Source: Candidatus Paracaedimonas acanthamoebae | GTDB taxonomy: Bacteria > Pseudomonadota > Alphaproteobacteria > Caedimonadales > Caedimonadaceae | NCBI GenBank assembly: GCA_017307065.1 | Contig: JAFKGL010000014.1 | Span: 1 to 64,000, forward strand | Length of the DNA: 64,000 bases | Direction: 5' to 3' | In this document: positions 29,681-39,221 of the stretch, piece by piece | How the letters are laid out: each line of letters opens with the position of its first letter | Position numbering within the stretch: position 1 is the stretch's first letter | Program-made: the position numbers and the translations under genes | Notes under the pieces: model-generated | Seen by the model: the letters and a program-made list of their open reading frames with translations, nothing else | Database searches by the model: none | What the model was told of the DNA's origin: nothing

Positions 29681-32094
29681 AGGTTATCTACCTTATTGAT
29701 AAAGTCATTAACGATAGCCAGATCAGTAGCAATGGTGATCGGGCGCCAGGTTGTAGCCAGAATTGTTGCCGGCAGAAATACTGATAGATCTGTTTTATCC
29801 AGTTGTTGGGGTTCCACACCTCGGATCCGTGCTCTATCCAATGTGCTATGCAAAGTATCCACTAAATCTTGCCACTGCCAAGCGCCGCTAATTTTGGGTG
29901 GTGTCGCTAAGAGTATGGTTTGCGGCGGTTCAGAGTTGGGTTTATCGAAGTGAAATGTGATCCCAGTGGTTTCAGTTTTTGCGGGGATAACTTCGGTCCA
30001 TTCATCTAAGAGCAAGCCACTTTGATTTTTCATTTGATTGAAATCACCGGCATAAAGTGAAGTATATAATAAATTTTCACGCTTCATTTTCTCAAGCGCG
30101 GCTTCCGGAAACTCCAATGCTAGCCAGGGAACTCCAGTTTCGAACGGCAGCTGGATAGGCTGCAAGTCAGGTAATTTAGTCTGTAATGCTTCGGTCAGAA
30201 ATAATAAATTTTCTAAATGATGCATTTTCTCGCGGACTCGCGCGACACCATACAGCCAGTCATCAATTGGAAAAGAATTCCCGACTATGGTTTTTTGATG
30301 ATCTAGCAAACTCTCCTTGCTAGTGTATGCTTTTGCCAATTCATTGCCTTGTTTTTCCGATAATAGGAAGGAAGGAACCAACAAGAATTCCTCTCCAAAA
30401 ACTGCCTTAGCTGCATCGGTCAACAAAAGCAGCTGCTTGTCTCTATCAGCTTGTAAATCATACTCGTCTAACTTGCTTTTTATACCATCAAAGAGCTTAC
30501 TTAGATTATTTGCAAGCTGTTGAGCACGCGTATAAATGTCTTGAGCTAAAATCGTGACTGCCTTATGGATATCTGTCAACAAAACCGGTTGTGAATCAAA
30601 ATCAGTATAAGGCAGAGGTCCTATCAATAGCGTATTGAAATCATTCAACACCTGATAGAGTTTTGTTTTGGTTGTTTTTGAAAAACCTTCAAATAATGAC
30701 CTTTTAGTATCAAACTGTGCTTTCTTAGCTTCTACTTCAGCCTGAATCTGAGCGATGGTTTTATCGGCAAGATCAAGAGAGGAAGTTGAGATTAGCTGCT
30801 CGGCTTTTAACAATACGGATATGCGCTCTCTATCCTCGAGTGGCAAGTGTGTGATAAGGGCATTGTATTCATCTAATCTACCTTGCCAGCGCTTTTTTAT
30901 CTCCTCAGACAGTTGTCGCAAATTTTTGTATATCCCACCTTTGGTTTCCAAAAATATACCAAAGCCAGTTTGCTGCAAGCCATATAAGGACAATGTTTTG
31001 CAGATATCTATCATGGTTTCTATATAATTATCAATATTCGCCAAAATGGTTTCGGTAATCGGACCTTCGGCTGGAAACACATTTGTTAATTGGGTCAAAA
31101 GAGGTTGTAACTTTGCGTTATTAATGGCTTTCAAATCAGTTTCCAGAAACGCTACCCGACTTTTTTCAAGCTGCATGACTCCTGAAGCTTCAATGCTGGC
31201 CTCAGTTGGCAGCATCATATCCGTAGGACGTAATGGCCTGGAACGCAGTAACAAAGCTCTTAAGCTACGAATCAAAGGGGCAATTTCAAAGAAGCTGAAT
31301 TGGTTGGTATCGGCTATAGTGTAGCTAATTTTCAAAACCGTATCAGGTTGAGGCGCCAATTCGGGATTTTGCATAACATACAATCTGACCCGATCTTCCA
31401 GTTCGGAGCGCGCCTCCAGATTATCAGGGTTAAAGATATACAGCATATCCAGTGGCGCTAAGCCAAGGTCAGCTTGAGTGACAAAAACATTTTCTAACTC
31501 ATTATTAGCCTTGAGATAAGTGACTTGACAAGCAATTTTCTCTGGAGATGGCAATTGCCCGCTTAGCCATTGGTTTACCACAGGCTCAGCTTTTACTCGA
31601 GGAGTATCACTATTATGTACAGTAACATCTGTATTAAAATGTACAGCCACTCGGTGAGTCAAACCAAAGCCGCTACCTGCTTCTTGCTCTTGCATAATGG
31701 AATCAATCGTCCCTCGCCACATATCATAGACTTGCCTTACAACAGCATAGGTATGGGCTGAATCAAACTCTAGCGTTCCTTCTTCTAGATGCGTAAAATC
31801 CCCATCAGAATTAGGAGAAACCCTATTCCTGATAATTCTCATTTCAAGGTCTTTAGGCCCCACTCCTATTTTTCGATTAAGATAAATTTGTTTAATAAGG
31901 GGCTGCTTCGTCGTAGGTTTCATTGTCGTCGTATCATAAACACTAGGATCTTGTTTGTAGACATAAAACAAACTCCCGTTTCCCAATTCAAGAAATTCAT
32001 CACTCCATAGCTTATGGTCTGAGGCTTCTAGCTTAGAAGGACTTGAATAAGTTGCAGTTGATGGAAACATGTTAGTCTTTAATAAACGCCTCAT
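29677..32094 (-). CDS. large protein of unknown function, first gene of a two-gene accessory module
   Basis: 805 residues with no signal peptide or membrane helix. I do not recognise a named family. The N-terminal 270 residues look beta-rich (LEMRIIRNR, RVAVHFNTDVTV, DRVRLYVMQNP). A long helical, coiled-coil-like middle spans about 330-560, rich in Lys, Glu and Leu. A C-terminal domain ends with WQWQDLVDTLHSTLDRARIRG, PATILATTWRP and a final helix. It is intact, while its downstream partner is frameshifted. Base composition and codon use differ from the AT-rich neighbours, which suggests transfer. It could belong to an injection- or toxin-type complex, but nothing in sequence proves this. Confidence 0.75.
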   Translation of the reverse strand: MRRLLKTNMFPSTATYSSPSKLEASDHKLWSDEFLELGNGSLFYVYKQDPSVYDTTTMKPTTKQPLIKQIYLNRKIGVGPKDLEMRIIRNRVSPNSDGDFTHLEEGTLEFDSAHTYAVVRQVYDMWRGTIDSIMQEQEAGSGFGLTHRVAVHFNTDVTVHNSDTPRVKAEPVVNQWLSGQLPSPEKIACQVTYLKANNELENVFVTQADLGLAPLDMLYIFNPDNLEARSELEDRVRLYVMQNPELAPQPDTVLKISYTIADTNQFSFFEIAPLIRSLRALLLRSRPLRPTDMMLPTEASIEASGVMQLEKSRVAFLETDLKAINNAKLQPLLTQLTNVFPAEGPITETILANIDNYIETMIDICKTLSLYGLQQTGFGIFLETKGGIYKNLRQLSEEIKKRWQGRLDEYNALITHLPLEDRERISVLLKAEQLISTSSLDLADKTIAQIQAEVEAKKAQFDTKRSLFEGFSKTTKTKLYQVLNDFNTLLIGPLPYTDFDSQPVLLTDIHKAVTILAQDIYTRAQQLANNLSKLFDGIKSKLDEYDLQADRDKQLLLLTDAAKAVFGEEFLLVPSFLLSEKQGNELAKAYTSKESLLDHQKTIVGNSFPIDDWLYGVARVREKMHHLENLLFLTEALQTKLPDLQPIQLPFETGVPWLALEFPEAALEKMKRENLLYTSLYAGDFNQMKNQSGLLLDEWTEVIPAKTETTGITFHFDKPNSEPPQTILLATPPKISGAWQWQDLVDTLHSTLDRARIRGVEPQQLDKTDLSVFLPATILATTWRPITIATDLAIVNDFINKVDNL

Positions 32095-32604
32095 GAAAGT
32101 CTCCTTCTTACCTAGTTTTCTAGAATAAAGAACTAATTACAGGACTGTTTTCATCCAAGCTACTTTCTATAAGAACGCAAAATAAGATTGTTTTGAATGG
32201 AGAATTTTTTGATTAAATTCAACTTTACATTTTACAAATTTTTCTATGGAACTATTAATAAAATGATATCGTGGGAAAAAGAGGTCAATTCAAAATTTCC
32301 AAAACACGCAAAGACCTTCTGTAAAAAAAATTAAGCTAATAATTCTCAAAATAATGAACTCAAAATTTTATATCTATAATTGTGTGATTCATAGATATAG
32401 TTTTGAAAAATTTGTAGCTTAGTGTATCATTATCTTTCATAACTTTTAACAATTTGCTTACTATTCTCTTCTTTAAAGAGAGAGATCTAACTTTCTCAGT
32501 TAATTCTTTATCTTGATATCTTATACTCTTAAAGAGAGGGTTCTGAATTTTTCAAAATTTATATATTAAATAATCAGTGTAAAGTCACTTAATCTAACCA
32601 GAAA
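32095..32604. other. AT-rich non-coding gap upstream of the two-gene module
   Basis: 510 bases between the tgt end and the start of the 805-residue gene. No gene seen. It contains a perfect 9-base inverted repeat (32369-32399) and two near-palindromes, TCTTTAAAGA at 32470-32479 and CTCTTAAAGAG at 32526-32536, about 57 bases apart, which could be operator-like. Confidence 0.4.
32369..32399. repeat. perfect 9-base inverted repeat
   Basis: TATATCTAT and ATAGATATA flank a 13-base spacer. There is no following T-run, so an operator or cruciform-like site fits better than a terminator. It lies about 275 bases upstream of the 805-residue gene. Confidence 0.45.
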
Positions 32605-33813
32605 TTATTTTACAAACACCCAATTTTTTTCTTCATCATCTAATCGATCCTCTGCGATAGCTCTTCGAATAGCACTTAGAAGACGATTCATAAAAGAAAT
32701 ATTATGTATCGTGATTGCTTGAAGCGCTAATATCTCTTGAGCTCTTAATAAATGATGAAGATATGATCGAGAAAATATTTTGCATGTGGAACAAGGGCAA
32801 GCTTCATCAATAGGGCGTGAATCTTCTCTAAAGCGAGCATTACGCAGATTAATATGCTCCCCCCCTTTCCCTTCATTTTTAAGCCAAAATGAGGGCTGAA
32901 CCAAAGCTCCGCCATGGCGGGCAAGCCGGGTTGGGTGAACGCAATCAAACGTATCTATTCCTTGACGGACCCCATTAAAGATATCACTTACGCCACCAAT
33001 ACCTAAAAGATGAACTGGGCGAGCAGGATCAAGAAGGCTCATCGTTAATGCAACAATATCGTGCATTTGATCTTTTGAGGCCCCGAGTGATCCCCCGACA
33101 GCATGCCCAAAGAAGGGATGATCGTTCACAAATTGCGTACTTTCTCTGCGTAAATCATTATATACGCCGCCTTGAATAATGCCATAAAGAGCTTGCTGCT
33201 GATTATCCGTTCTCTGAAATTCTGCAAGACTTCTTAAAGCCCATCGATGAGATAAATGCATTGAGCGTTGTGTATAGATTTTATCAACATGAAAAGGTGT
33301 GCACTCATCTAATACTACAATAAGATCAGCCCCTAGTTGACGCTGTACTTGGATAGATCTCTCAGGTGTTAAAAGATGCATACGACCATCGATGTAGGAT
33401 TTGAACTGAGCACCCTCTTCTGTAATTTTCAAAAGAGTCTTAGGACGATTCGTTAATCTCTTGCCTTTTATTTCACTTGCGACTGAGCCATGCCCCAAAC
33501 TAAAAATCTGGAATCCTCCAGAGTCTGTAAGCATTGGCTTATTCCATCCCATAAACCGATGTAATCCCCCTTGACGTTCTATGATCTCTCCGCCTGGTTG
33601 CAACATAAGGTGATAGGTATTAGATAGGATAATTTGAGTTTCTGCTTCATCTATTTGCTGAGGAGTTGCTCCTTTAATTGCAGCTTTTGTTGCACAGAAA
33701 ATAAAAGCTGGGGTCTCAACAGCCCCATGAGGCGTCCTCAGGCGCCCCAAGCGTGCTTTATTGTTTTTTGACGTTTTCTGAATTTCAAACTGAAAATTTG
33801 GATAATGAAACAT
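32605..33813 (-). CDS. tgt: queuine tRNA-ribosyltransferase
   Basis: 402 residues. The active-site LTDSGGFQIFSL, the GIGGVSDIFNGV loop, FDCVHPTRLARHG and the zinc site CPCSTC with a downstream His pair (SRSYLHH) are all present. It exchanges G34 of GUN-anticodon tRNAs for preQ1 or a related base. Its start overlaps the end of the queuosine-precursor transporter gene by 29 bases, which implies coupled translation and shared substrate supply. Confidence 0.96.
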   Translation of the reverse strand: MFHYPNFQFEIQKTSKNNKARLGRLRTPHGAVETPAFIFCATKAAIKGATPQQIDEAETQIILSNTYHLMLQPGGEIIERQGGLHRFMGWNKPMLTDSGGFQIFSLGHGSVASEIKGKRLTNRPKTLLKITEEGAQFKSYIDGRMHLLTPERSIQVQRQLGADLIVVLDECTPFHVDKIYTQRSMHLSHRWALRSLAEFQRTDNQQQALYGIIQGGVYNDLRRESTQFVNDHPFFGHAVGGSLGASKDQMHDIVALTMSLLDPARPVHLLGIGGVSDIFNGVRQGIDTFDCVHPTRLARHGGALVQPSFWLKNEGKGGEHINLRNARFREDSRPIDEACPCSTCKIFSRSYLHHLLRAQEILALQAITIHNISFMNRLLSAIRRAIAEDRLDDEEKNWVFVK

Positions 33814-34588
33814 CTATAAGATTTTTCCGAAAAGGGTTAATAAACCTTACTAAATACATAATAAGCGTATTTGCAAGACTAACAAGTAGACGTATCGTAT
33901 AAGTCCCTAATATATAGGTATAGATAAGCGTTTTCCATTCAACGGGATGAGAAGCCAAAATCACCCATGCTAATGTACTAAAAATTATATTATCGATACT
34001 CGAAGAAACAATAAAAGCCAAACTTGATCTTAACCATAAAGCCTTTCCTTTTGTTAAATTCTTAATATATTGAAAAATATAAATATCAGTATACTGGCTA
34101 ATTAAGTATGCGCTTAAGCTTGCTATCAAAATTGTTGGAATTGGTAAGAACAAGACGGACATTGCTTCATGGGCTTTATTAAAGGCTATATAATCCTCAT
34201 TAATTGTTGCAATTGGCTTAACTCCCAAAGTTAATAACATCAATATACTTAATAAGAGAGACATTAAAAAACTTAACCAAACAGATTTTTGAGCAATCTG
34301 CTTCCCATAATATTCAGTTAAGATATCTGAAGTTAAAAAACTTGAGGAAAATACAACCGTTCCTAAAGCTATGGGATAATTTAAGAAGGAGAATTCCCCG
34401 GCTTTAAGAACTTGAAGATTTCCTGCAATAATTGCGAGAGAATTATAAATAAAGAGCCCTAAAGCCCCGTAATAACGGAAAATCCCGAGGATTGCTAAGC
34501 TACATATTAAAAATGTTAAGCAGCCCATTGCTTCAGAAGGTAAACTTTGGAAAAAGTCTACCATTCTGGTTAAAGATATTAAAGTCAT
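33785..34588 (-). CDS. yhhQ: queuosine precursor transporter (YhhQ/QPTR family)
   Basis: 267 residues with six or more hydrophobic helices and YhhQ-like segments (SSFLTSDILTEYYGK, then AYLISQYTDIYIFQYIKN and SSIDNIIFSTLAW). Members import preQ0 or preQ1. It lies directly upstream of and overlaps tgt. No queC, queD, queE or queF is present in this window, so salvage of exogenous precursor is plausible. Confidence 0.9.
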   Translation of the reverse strand: MTLISLTRMVDFFQSLPSEAMGCLTFLICSLAILGIFRYYGALGLFIYNSLAIIAGNLQVLKAGEFSFLNYPIALGTVVFSSSFLTSDILTEYYGKQIAQKSVWLSFLMSLLLSILMLLTLGVKPIATINEDYIAFNKAHEAMSVLFLPIPTILIASLSAYLISQYTDIYIFQYIKNLTKGKALWLRSSLAFIVSSSIDNIIFSTLAWVILASHPVEWKTLIYTYILGTYTIRLLVSLANTLIMYLVRFINPFRKNLIDVSLSKFSV

Positions 34589-34623
34589 AGATTAGTGCAG
34601 GCCTATCCCTGCTCTTTCATTAT

Positions 34624-34911
34624 TTAAGCTTTTTGTACTTGAATACGCTCTATACGACGCTTTAATGAGAGAGCTTCTTTTGATAATTTTGAATCATTTG
34701 TGCTTTTTAAGAAAGCATCAATGCCGCCATTAGTTTCTATGGTCCGAATTGCACGCGTTGAAATACGCATCCTTACACGCCCAATAATATCACTGATAAA
34801 GGATACATTTTGCATATTTGGTAGAAAACGACGACGTGTCTTGTTATTTGCATGGCTTACATTGTTACCTGCCAAAACTTGTTTACCTGTTATAATGCAA
34901 CGACGTGCCAT
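34624..34911 (-). CDS. rpmB: 50S ribosomal protein L28
   Basis: 95 residues beginning [21 protein letters not shown] and containing the L28 pattern [12 protein letters not shown] and [15 protein letters not shown]. It is of the longer alphaproteobacterial type with a C-terminal basic extension. Stands alone between yhhQ and glmS. Confidence 0.96.
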   Translation of the reverse strand: MARRCIITGKQVLAGNNVSHANNKTRRRFLPNMQNVSFISDIIGRVRMRISTRAIRTIETNGGIDAFLKSTNDSKLSKEALSLKRRIERIQVQKA

Positions 34912-34997
34912 ACTCTAATCTCCATTTCAAAATTCATAAACTTTAAATTTCTAATACGTCATTAAGGACACTGTCGTCAAGGGTTTTTGCCATTTAT

Positions 34998-36827
34998 CTA
35001 CTCAACTGTAACTGATTTTGCTAAATTTCTGGGTTGATCAACGTCAGTTCCCTTCAAAACAGCCGTATAATAAGCCAAAAGCTGTGTTGGAATAGCATAA
35101 ATCATGGGCGCAATAAAGGAGCTCGTTGTCGGCAGAACAATTCTCTTTATTGCTTGTGACGTAAATAAACTATGTCCTTTTTCATCACTTAATAAGATAA
35201 TCGGCCCTTTTCTCGAGAGAATTTCTTGTATATTAGAAACCGTCTTCTCAAAAAGTGGATCAAAAGGGGCAATTGCAACAGTTGGCACCCCTTCTTCAAC
35301 AAGAGCAATGGGGCCATGTTTAAGCTCTCCAGCCGCAAAACCTTCTGCATGGATATAAGAAATTTCTTTGAGCTTAAGGGCTCCCTCTAGAGCCAAAGGA
35401 TAACTCGTTCCCCTTCCAATATAAAGGACATTATCCGATTCTAATAAAGAGCGAGCAATATCTGCCACATCATCTTTTAGAGCGAGTGCCTGCTCTATGA
35501 GGAGAGGTAATTGAGATAAATCTCGACAATACTGGGAAAACTCTTCTTTTGAGATTGTTTTCTTCGCTTGAGCAAAGGCAAGCGCTAAAACAGCAAGAAC
35601 ACACAACTGAGTTGTGAATGCCTTTGTTGATGCCACACCAATTTCAGGACCTGCTTGCGTTAAAAATGTCACATCAACAGCTCTGGCTAGAGAACTATTT
35701 GCAACATTGATAATCCCTAATGAAGGTTGTCCTTGGGAACGAACATAAGCTTGAGCTGCAAGAGTATCTGCAGTTTCACCAGATTGAGAGATAAAAAGCG
35801 AAACACCATCTTTGGGCATCGGAGGCTGACGATAACGAAATTCAGAAGCAATATCCAATTCAACAGGAATACGAGCAATGGTTTCAAACCAGTATTTTGC
35901 AACCATTCCAGCATAAAATGCGGTACCACATGCAACAATAGTAAGGCGAGACACATTTTCTAAAGCAAAAGGTAAAGGACGAAAATGTAATCCTGTATGA
36001 GAGATATTCAAATACTCTGAAAGAGTACGTCGAATAACGTCTGGCTGCTCATGAATCTCTTTTAACATAAAGTGATCAAACCCAGATTTATCAATAGAGG
36101 AATTAGCTAATTTACTTTGTTGGATGCTTCTTTTAACAGATTCACCTTTAAAATTATAAATGTTGGCAGTTGAAGCTTCTAAAACAGCAATATCACCATC
36201 TTCTAAAAAAGTCACTTGTTGGGTTAAATGTGAAAGGGCAACAGCATCAGAACCAACATACATTTCTCCCTTCCCATACCCAATTGCTAAAGGAGGGCCA
36301 AAACGTGCAGCAATTAATAAATCCGGATGATCTCGAAACAAAAGAGCAATTGCAAAAGCACCTCGTACAACACTAAGAGTCTCTTTTACTGCATTAAATG
36401 GACTTAAACCTTGGTTTAAGTATTCTTCAACGAGATGAAGAATCACCTCAGTATCTGTATCACTACTGAAATGAATTCCTTTTTCAAGAAGCTGTTCTTT
36501 TAGGAGGTGATAATTTTCGATAATACCGTTATGAACGATAGCCACTTTCTCGGTTAGATGAGGGTGAGCATTTTGATCATTTGGCACACCGTGTGTCGCC
36601 CACCTTGTATGCGCAATGCCACACTTTCCGATTATAGGATCTTCTTTCAGATTGGCCTCTAGATTAACTAATTTCCCCGCACGACGACGCCTTTGTAGCT
36701 CGCCATCTGCAATTACAGCAACTCCTGAAGAATCATACCCCCGATATTCAAGCCGACGTAGCCCTTCTACCAAGTCAGAAACAACATTTTTCTCTGTTGA
36801 ACTAATAACACCAACAATTCCGCACAT
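34998..36827 (-). CDS. glmS: glutamine-fructose-6-phosphate aminotransferase (isomerising)
   Basis: 609 residues. The N-terminal class II glutaminase starts MCGIVGV with catalytic Cys2, then two SIS domains (SQSGETADT and the C-terminal GRGTSYPLALEGALKLKE), ending LAKSVTVE as in the whole family. It makes glucosamine-6-phosphate for peptidoglycan and LPS. Its ATG directly follows the glmU stop (TAAATG), so the two pathway genes form an operon. Confidence 0.97.
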   Translation of the reverse strand: MCGIVGVISSTEKNVVSDLVEGLRRLEYRGYDSSGVAVIADGELQRRRRAGKLVNLEANLKEDPIIGKCGIAHTRWATHGVPNDQNAHPHLTEKVAIVHNGIIENYHLLKEQLLEKGIHFSSDTDTEVILHLVEEYLNQGLSPFNAVKETLSVVRGAFAIALLFRDHPDLLIAARFGPPLAIGYGKGEMYVGSDAVALSHLTQQVTFLEDGDIAVLEASTANIYNFKGESVKRSIQQSKLANSSIDKSGFDHFMLKEIHEQPDVIRRTLSEYLNISHTGLHFRPLPFALENVSRLTIVACGTAFYAGMVAKYWFETIARIPVELDIASEFRYRQPPMPKDGVSLFISQSGETADTLAAQAYVRSQGQPSLGIINVANSSLARAVDVTFLTQAGPEIGVASTKAFTTQLCVLAVLALAFAQAKKTISKEEFSQYCRDLSQLPLLIEQALALKDDVADIARSLLESDNVLYIGRGTSYPLALEGALKLKEISYIHAEGFAAGELKHGPIALVEEGVPTVAIAPFDPLFEKTVSNIQEILSRKGPIILLSDEKGHSLFTSQAIKRIVLPTTSSFIAPMIYAIPTQLLAYYTAVLKGTDVDQPRNLAKSVTVE

Positions 36828-38201
36828 TTATGTCACATCCTTTTTATGTGTTTGAGTTGATTTTCTCTTTTGTAGAGCAAGAGCTCCTTTTTCAATTTCT
36901 TTTACCTGAGCACGAGCAACCGCGAGACTCTCAGAGGCAACATCTTTTGTAATCGTGCTCCCAGCTCCAATATAAGCATGATCACCAATTTTTAAAGGGG
37001 CCACTAAAGAAGAATTAGCACCAATTGAAACATAATTACCTATATGCGTTTTCCATTTACTAAAACCATCATAATTACAAGTAATTGTCCCTGCCCCAAT
37101 ATTTGTTTTTTCACCAATGATAGCATCACCAATATAAGTAAGATGATTAGCTTTTGCTTTTATGCCCAATGTTGAATTTTTTACTTCAACAAAATTTCCA
37201 ATTTTAACGCCTTCTTCAAGGATTGTTGTCGGTCGAAGACGAGCAAAAGGACCAATAGTCACCCCTTTTTTAATATGAGATCCCTCAATATCTGTAAACG
37301 AACGAATCGTCACATTTTCCTCAATAATAGTTTTAGGTCCCACATTGACATACGGATGGATTGTTACATCCGAAGAAATTTGGGTATCATAACTCAGGAA
37401 AACTGTTTCAGGAGCAATCATTGTAACCCCTTTTTCCAACGCACCCGCTCTCCAACGATTTTGGATCTTAGCCTCAATTTCCGCAAGATCTTTGCGTGTA
37501 TTAATTCCTTCAAACTCACTCGGATCTTGAGCTATAACTACTTCAACTTTTAGGGCTTCACTTCGCGCTATAGCAACAATATCTGTAAGATATCGCTCTT
37601 GATTTGATATTTGAGGTGTAATTTTTTCAAGGAGTTGAACGGCGTAATTTCCATCAAGAGCCATGACTCCAGCATTACAAAGTTTTATTTTCTTTATCTC
37701 TTCGTTAGCTTCTCTATGTTCAATAATCGCTTCGACTTGATTATTATGAGAAGTTACAATACGCCCATACATTTTGGGATCATCCAGCTGCATCCCTAAA
37801 ATAACAGCAGCAGGTCGAGATGGATTCTTAAAACGATCTAGAACTTCTAAGAGAGTTTCGTGACGTACAAGAGGCGTATCGCCAAATAAGATAAGGATAA
37901 TGCCTTTAAAATTCTTAATAAAAGAACGTGCCGATAAAACAGCATGGGCGGTCCCTAATTGTTGTTCTTGTATCACGGGAATAAGTTCAGGAACCATTTC
38001 TTGGGCAGAATGAACAACAGATTCTTGAGAGTCACTCACAACCAAGGCGACTTTTTCAGGTTGAAGTGCTGAAGCGGTCTCTAAAATATAATGGATCATA
38101 GGCCGACCTCCAATGGGATGGAGGACTTTTGGTAAAGAAGAACGCATCCTTGTTCCTTTACCGGCCGCTAAAATAAGTGTCAAAAGAGAACAATCTGACA
38201 T
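36828..38201 (-). CDS. glmU: bifunctional UDP-N-acetylglucosamine pyrophosphorylase / glucosamine-1-phosphate N-acetyltransferase
   Basis: 457 residues. The N-terminal nucleotidyltransferase has LILAAGKGTRM with the downstream Lys in SLPKVLHP. The C-terminal left-handed beta-helix has hexapeptide repeats and the conserved NFVEVKNS, GAGTITCNYDG and GDHAYIGAGS. It makes UDP-GlcNAc from the product of GlmS after GlmM. It is the first gene of glmU-glmS. Confidence 0.97.
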   Translation of the reverse strand: MSDCSLLTLILAAGKGTRMRSSLPKVLHPIGGRPMIHYILETASALQPEKVALVVSDSQESVVHSAQEMVPELIPVIQEQQLGTAHAVLSARSFIKNFKGIILILFGDTPLVRHETLLEVLDRFKNPSRPAAVILGMQLDDPKMYGRIVTSHNNQVEAIIEHREANEEIKKIKLCNAGVMALDGNYAVQLLEKITPQISNQERYLTDIVAIARSEALKVEVVIAQDPSEFEGINTRKDLAEIEAKIQNRWRAGALEKGVTMIAPETVFLSYDTQISSDVTIHPYVNVGPKTIIEENVTIRSFTDIEGSHIKKGVTIGPFARLRPTTILEEGVKIGNFVEVKNSTLGIKAKANHLTYIGDAIIGEKTNIGAGTITCNYDGFSKWKTHIGNYVSIGANSSLVAPLKIGDHAYIGAGSTITKDVASESLAVARAQVKEIEKGALALQKRKSTQTHKKDVT

Positions 38202-38418
38202 TTTAAATATTTTTTTCCATTCTTAAAAACCGCACAACTACTACGGTGATTACATAAATTCACAGAAACACAAAATATTATAATATGACGAAAAATTACA
38301 AGGCTTTTAAACAAGTCTTCTTTTTTTTAAATAAATCAATTAGATATAAAAAAATGCACATTAAAGATAGACTATTTTTATGGATATTCAATTATTGTTC
38401 TGATGATCTATGGTTAAC

Positions 38419-38433
38419 TTAATCCTGAGTTAA
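38419..38433. promoter_or_regulatory. possible CtrA-type site upstream of glmU
   Basis: TTAA, seven bases, TTAA matches the alphaproteobacterial CtrA half-site spacing, about 220 bases before the glmU start. In DNA this AT-rich several such matches are expected by chance, so the call is weak. Confidence 0.2.
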
Positions 38434-38468
38434 TCTTAGAAATAAGATTCTTGGAAAAATGTATGATT

Positions 38469-38505
38469 TAAAAAAAACACCTCCGATTTATCATCAAAGG
38501 TGTTT
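38469..38505 (-). terminator. Rho-independent terminator of the 89-residue secreted protein gene
   Basis: Read on the minus strand, AAACACCT and AGGTGTTT arms enclose a 15-base loop and are followed by a run of T. Confidence 0.8.
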
Positions 38506-38563
38506 AGTTTGTTTTTATTTTTTATATTTTATTTATAGTATTCTATCAAAAAAATAAGAATTT

Positions 38564-38833
38564 TTATTTTCCATATCCTCTTCCGTTGAAATGTTTATTT
38601 CTACGATTCTGCTGACCGATCTTTGTCAATTTTTTGCTTTTTTTATAATTATCAGCCAACTCAACCGCTTGATCTTTGCGTAGATAAGCCCCGCTACTTC
38701 CATGTTTCTTAATTTGTTTTCCTTCTTGCTCTGCTAGATAATGAGCATAATCCCACGCATAAGCAGCAGATAAAGTACTTAAACATGACAAAACAATAAA
38801 AGATCTAAAATATAATTGCATGACTTCCTCCAT
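38564..38833 (-). CDS. small secreted protein of unknown function
   Basis: 89 residues. A signal peptide (hydrophobic FIVLSCLSTLSAAYA, cleavage after AYA near residue 26) precedes a basic mature part of about 63 residues rich in Lys, Asn and Gly, ending FNGRGYGK. GGAGG precedes the start. I know no family. It has its own terminator and stands alone. Confidence 0.65.
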   Translation of the reverse strand: MEEVMQLYFRSFIVLSCLSTLSAAYAWDYAHYLAEQEGKQIKKHGSSGAYLRKDQAVELADNYKKSKKLTKIGQQNRRNKHFNGRGYGK

Positions 38834-39221
38834 TTATTAAACTATTTTTAGATAAGAAAATGAGTATTTTCTTATCTTCATAATGCTCATTATTAAATGA
38901 CGCCCTATTAGATTTATCGTCGTAACCTGCCCTGTTCTATAAGAAAAATATACGTGAGTAAAATAATTGAGTAAAAATTACCTAGATCATATATAAGAAA
39001 AACGCGCAGCTAAGGTCATTATTAAGGCAATGCCTCCTGAAGTAAGAATTTTTCTTTTTGTTAAAAACAAACCATATAAAAACTACAATAAAAGCCTCTT
39101 GTTAAATTTTAATATCATTGACTTATTATCTAAGATAACATCAAAAATTTTCTTCTTTTCGATAACTGGAAATGAGCATATAAGAGGATGCTAAACAATT
39201 AAATTTAATGAGCAAAATACT
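38834..39221. other. non-coding gap with a possible gene remnant
   Basis: 388 bases between divergent genes. On the minus strand 38987-39082 is an open stretch that would read as a hydrophobic fragment (ILTSGGIALIMTLAARFSY), like the first helix of a transporter, bounded by stops. Otherwise nothing seen beyond promoters. Confidence 0.3.

Larger units (their letters stand above)
38202..38563. other. non-coding gap upstream of glmU
   Basis: AT-rich spacer that holds the glmU promoter region, a CtrA-like TTAA-N7-TTAA at 38419-38433 and the terminator of the next gene. No gene seen. Confidence 0.45.

Noticed and set aside
29270-29953. Plus-strand frame of 227 codons opposite the broken module gene
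   Set aside because: It runs opposite two convincing coding segments and its protein has no sensible features; it is a mirror of the coding strand.
38987-39082. Minus-strand fragment resembling the first helix of a transporter
   Set aside because: Only 32 codons, no start with a ribosome site, and low complexity hydrophobic stretches are common by chance in AT-rich DNA.
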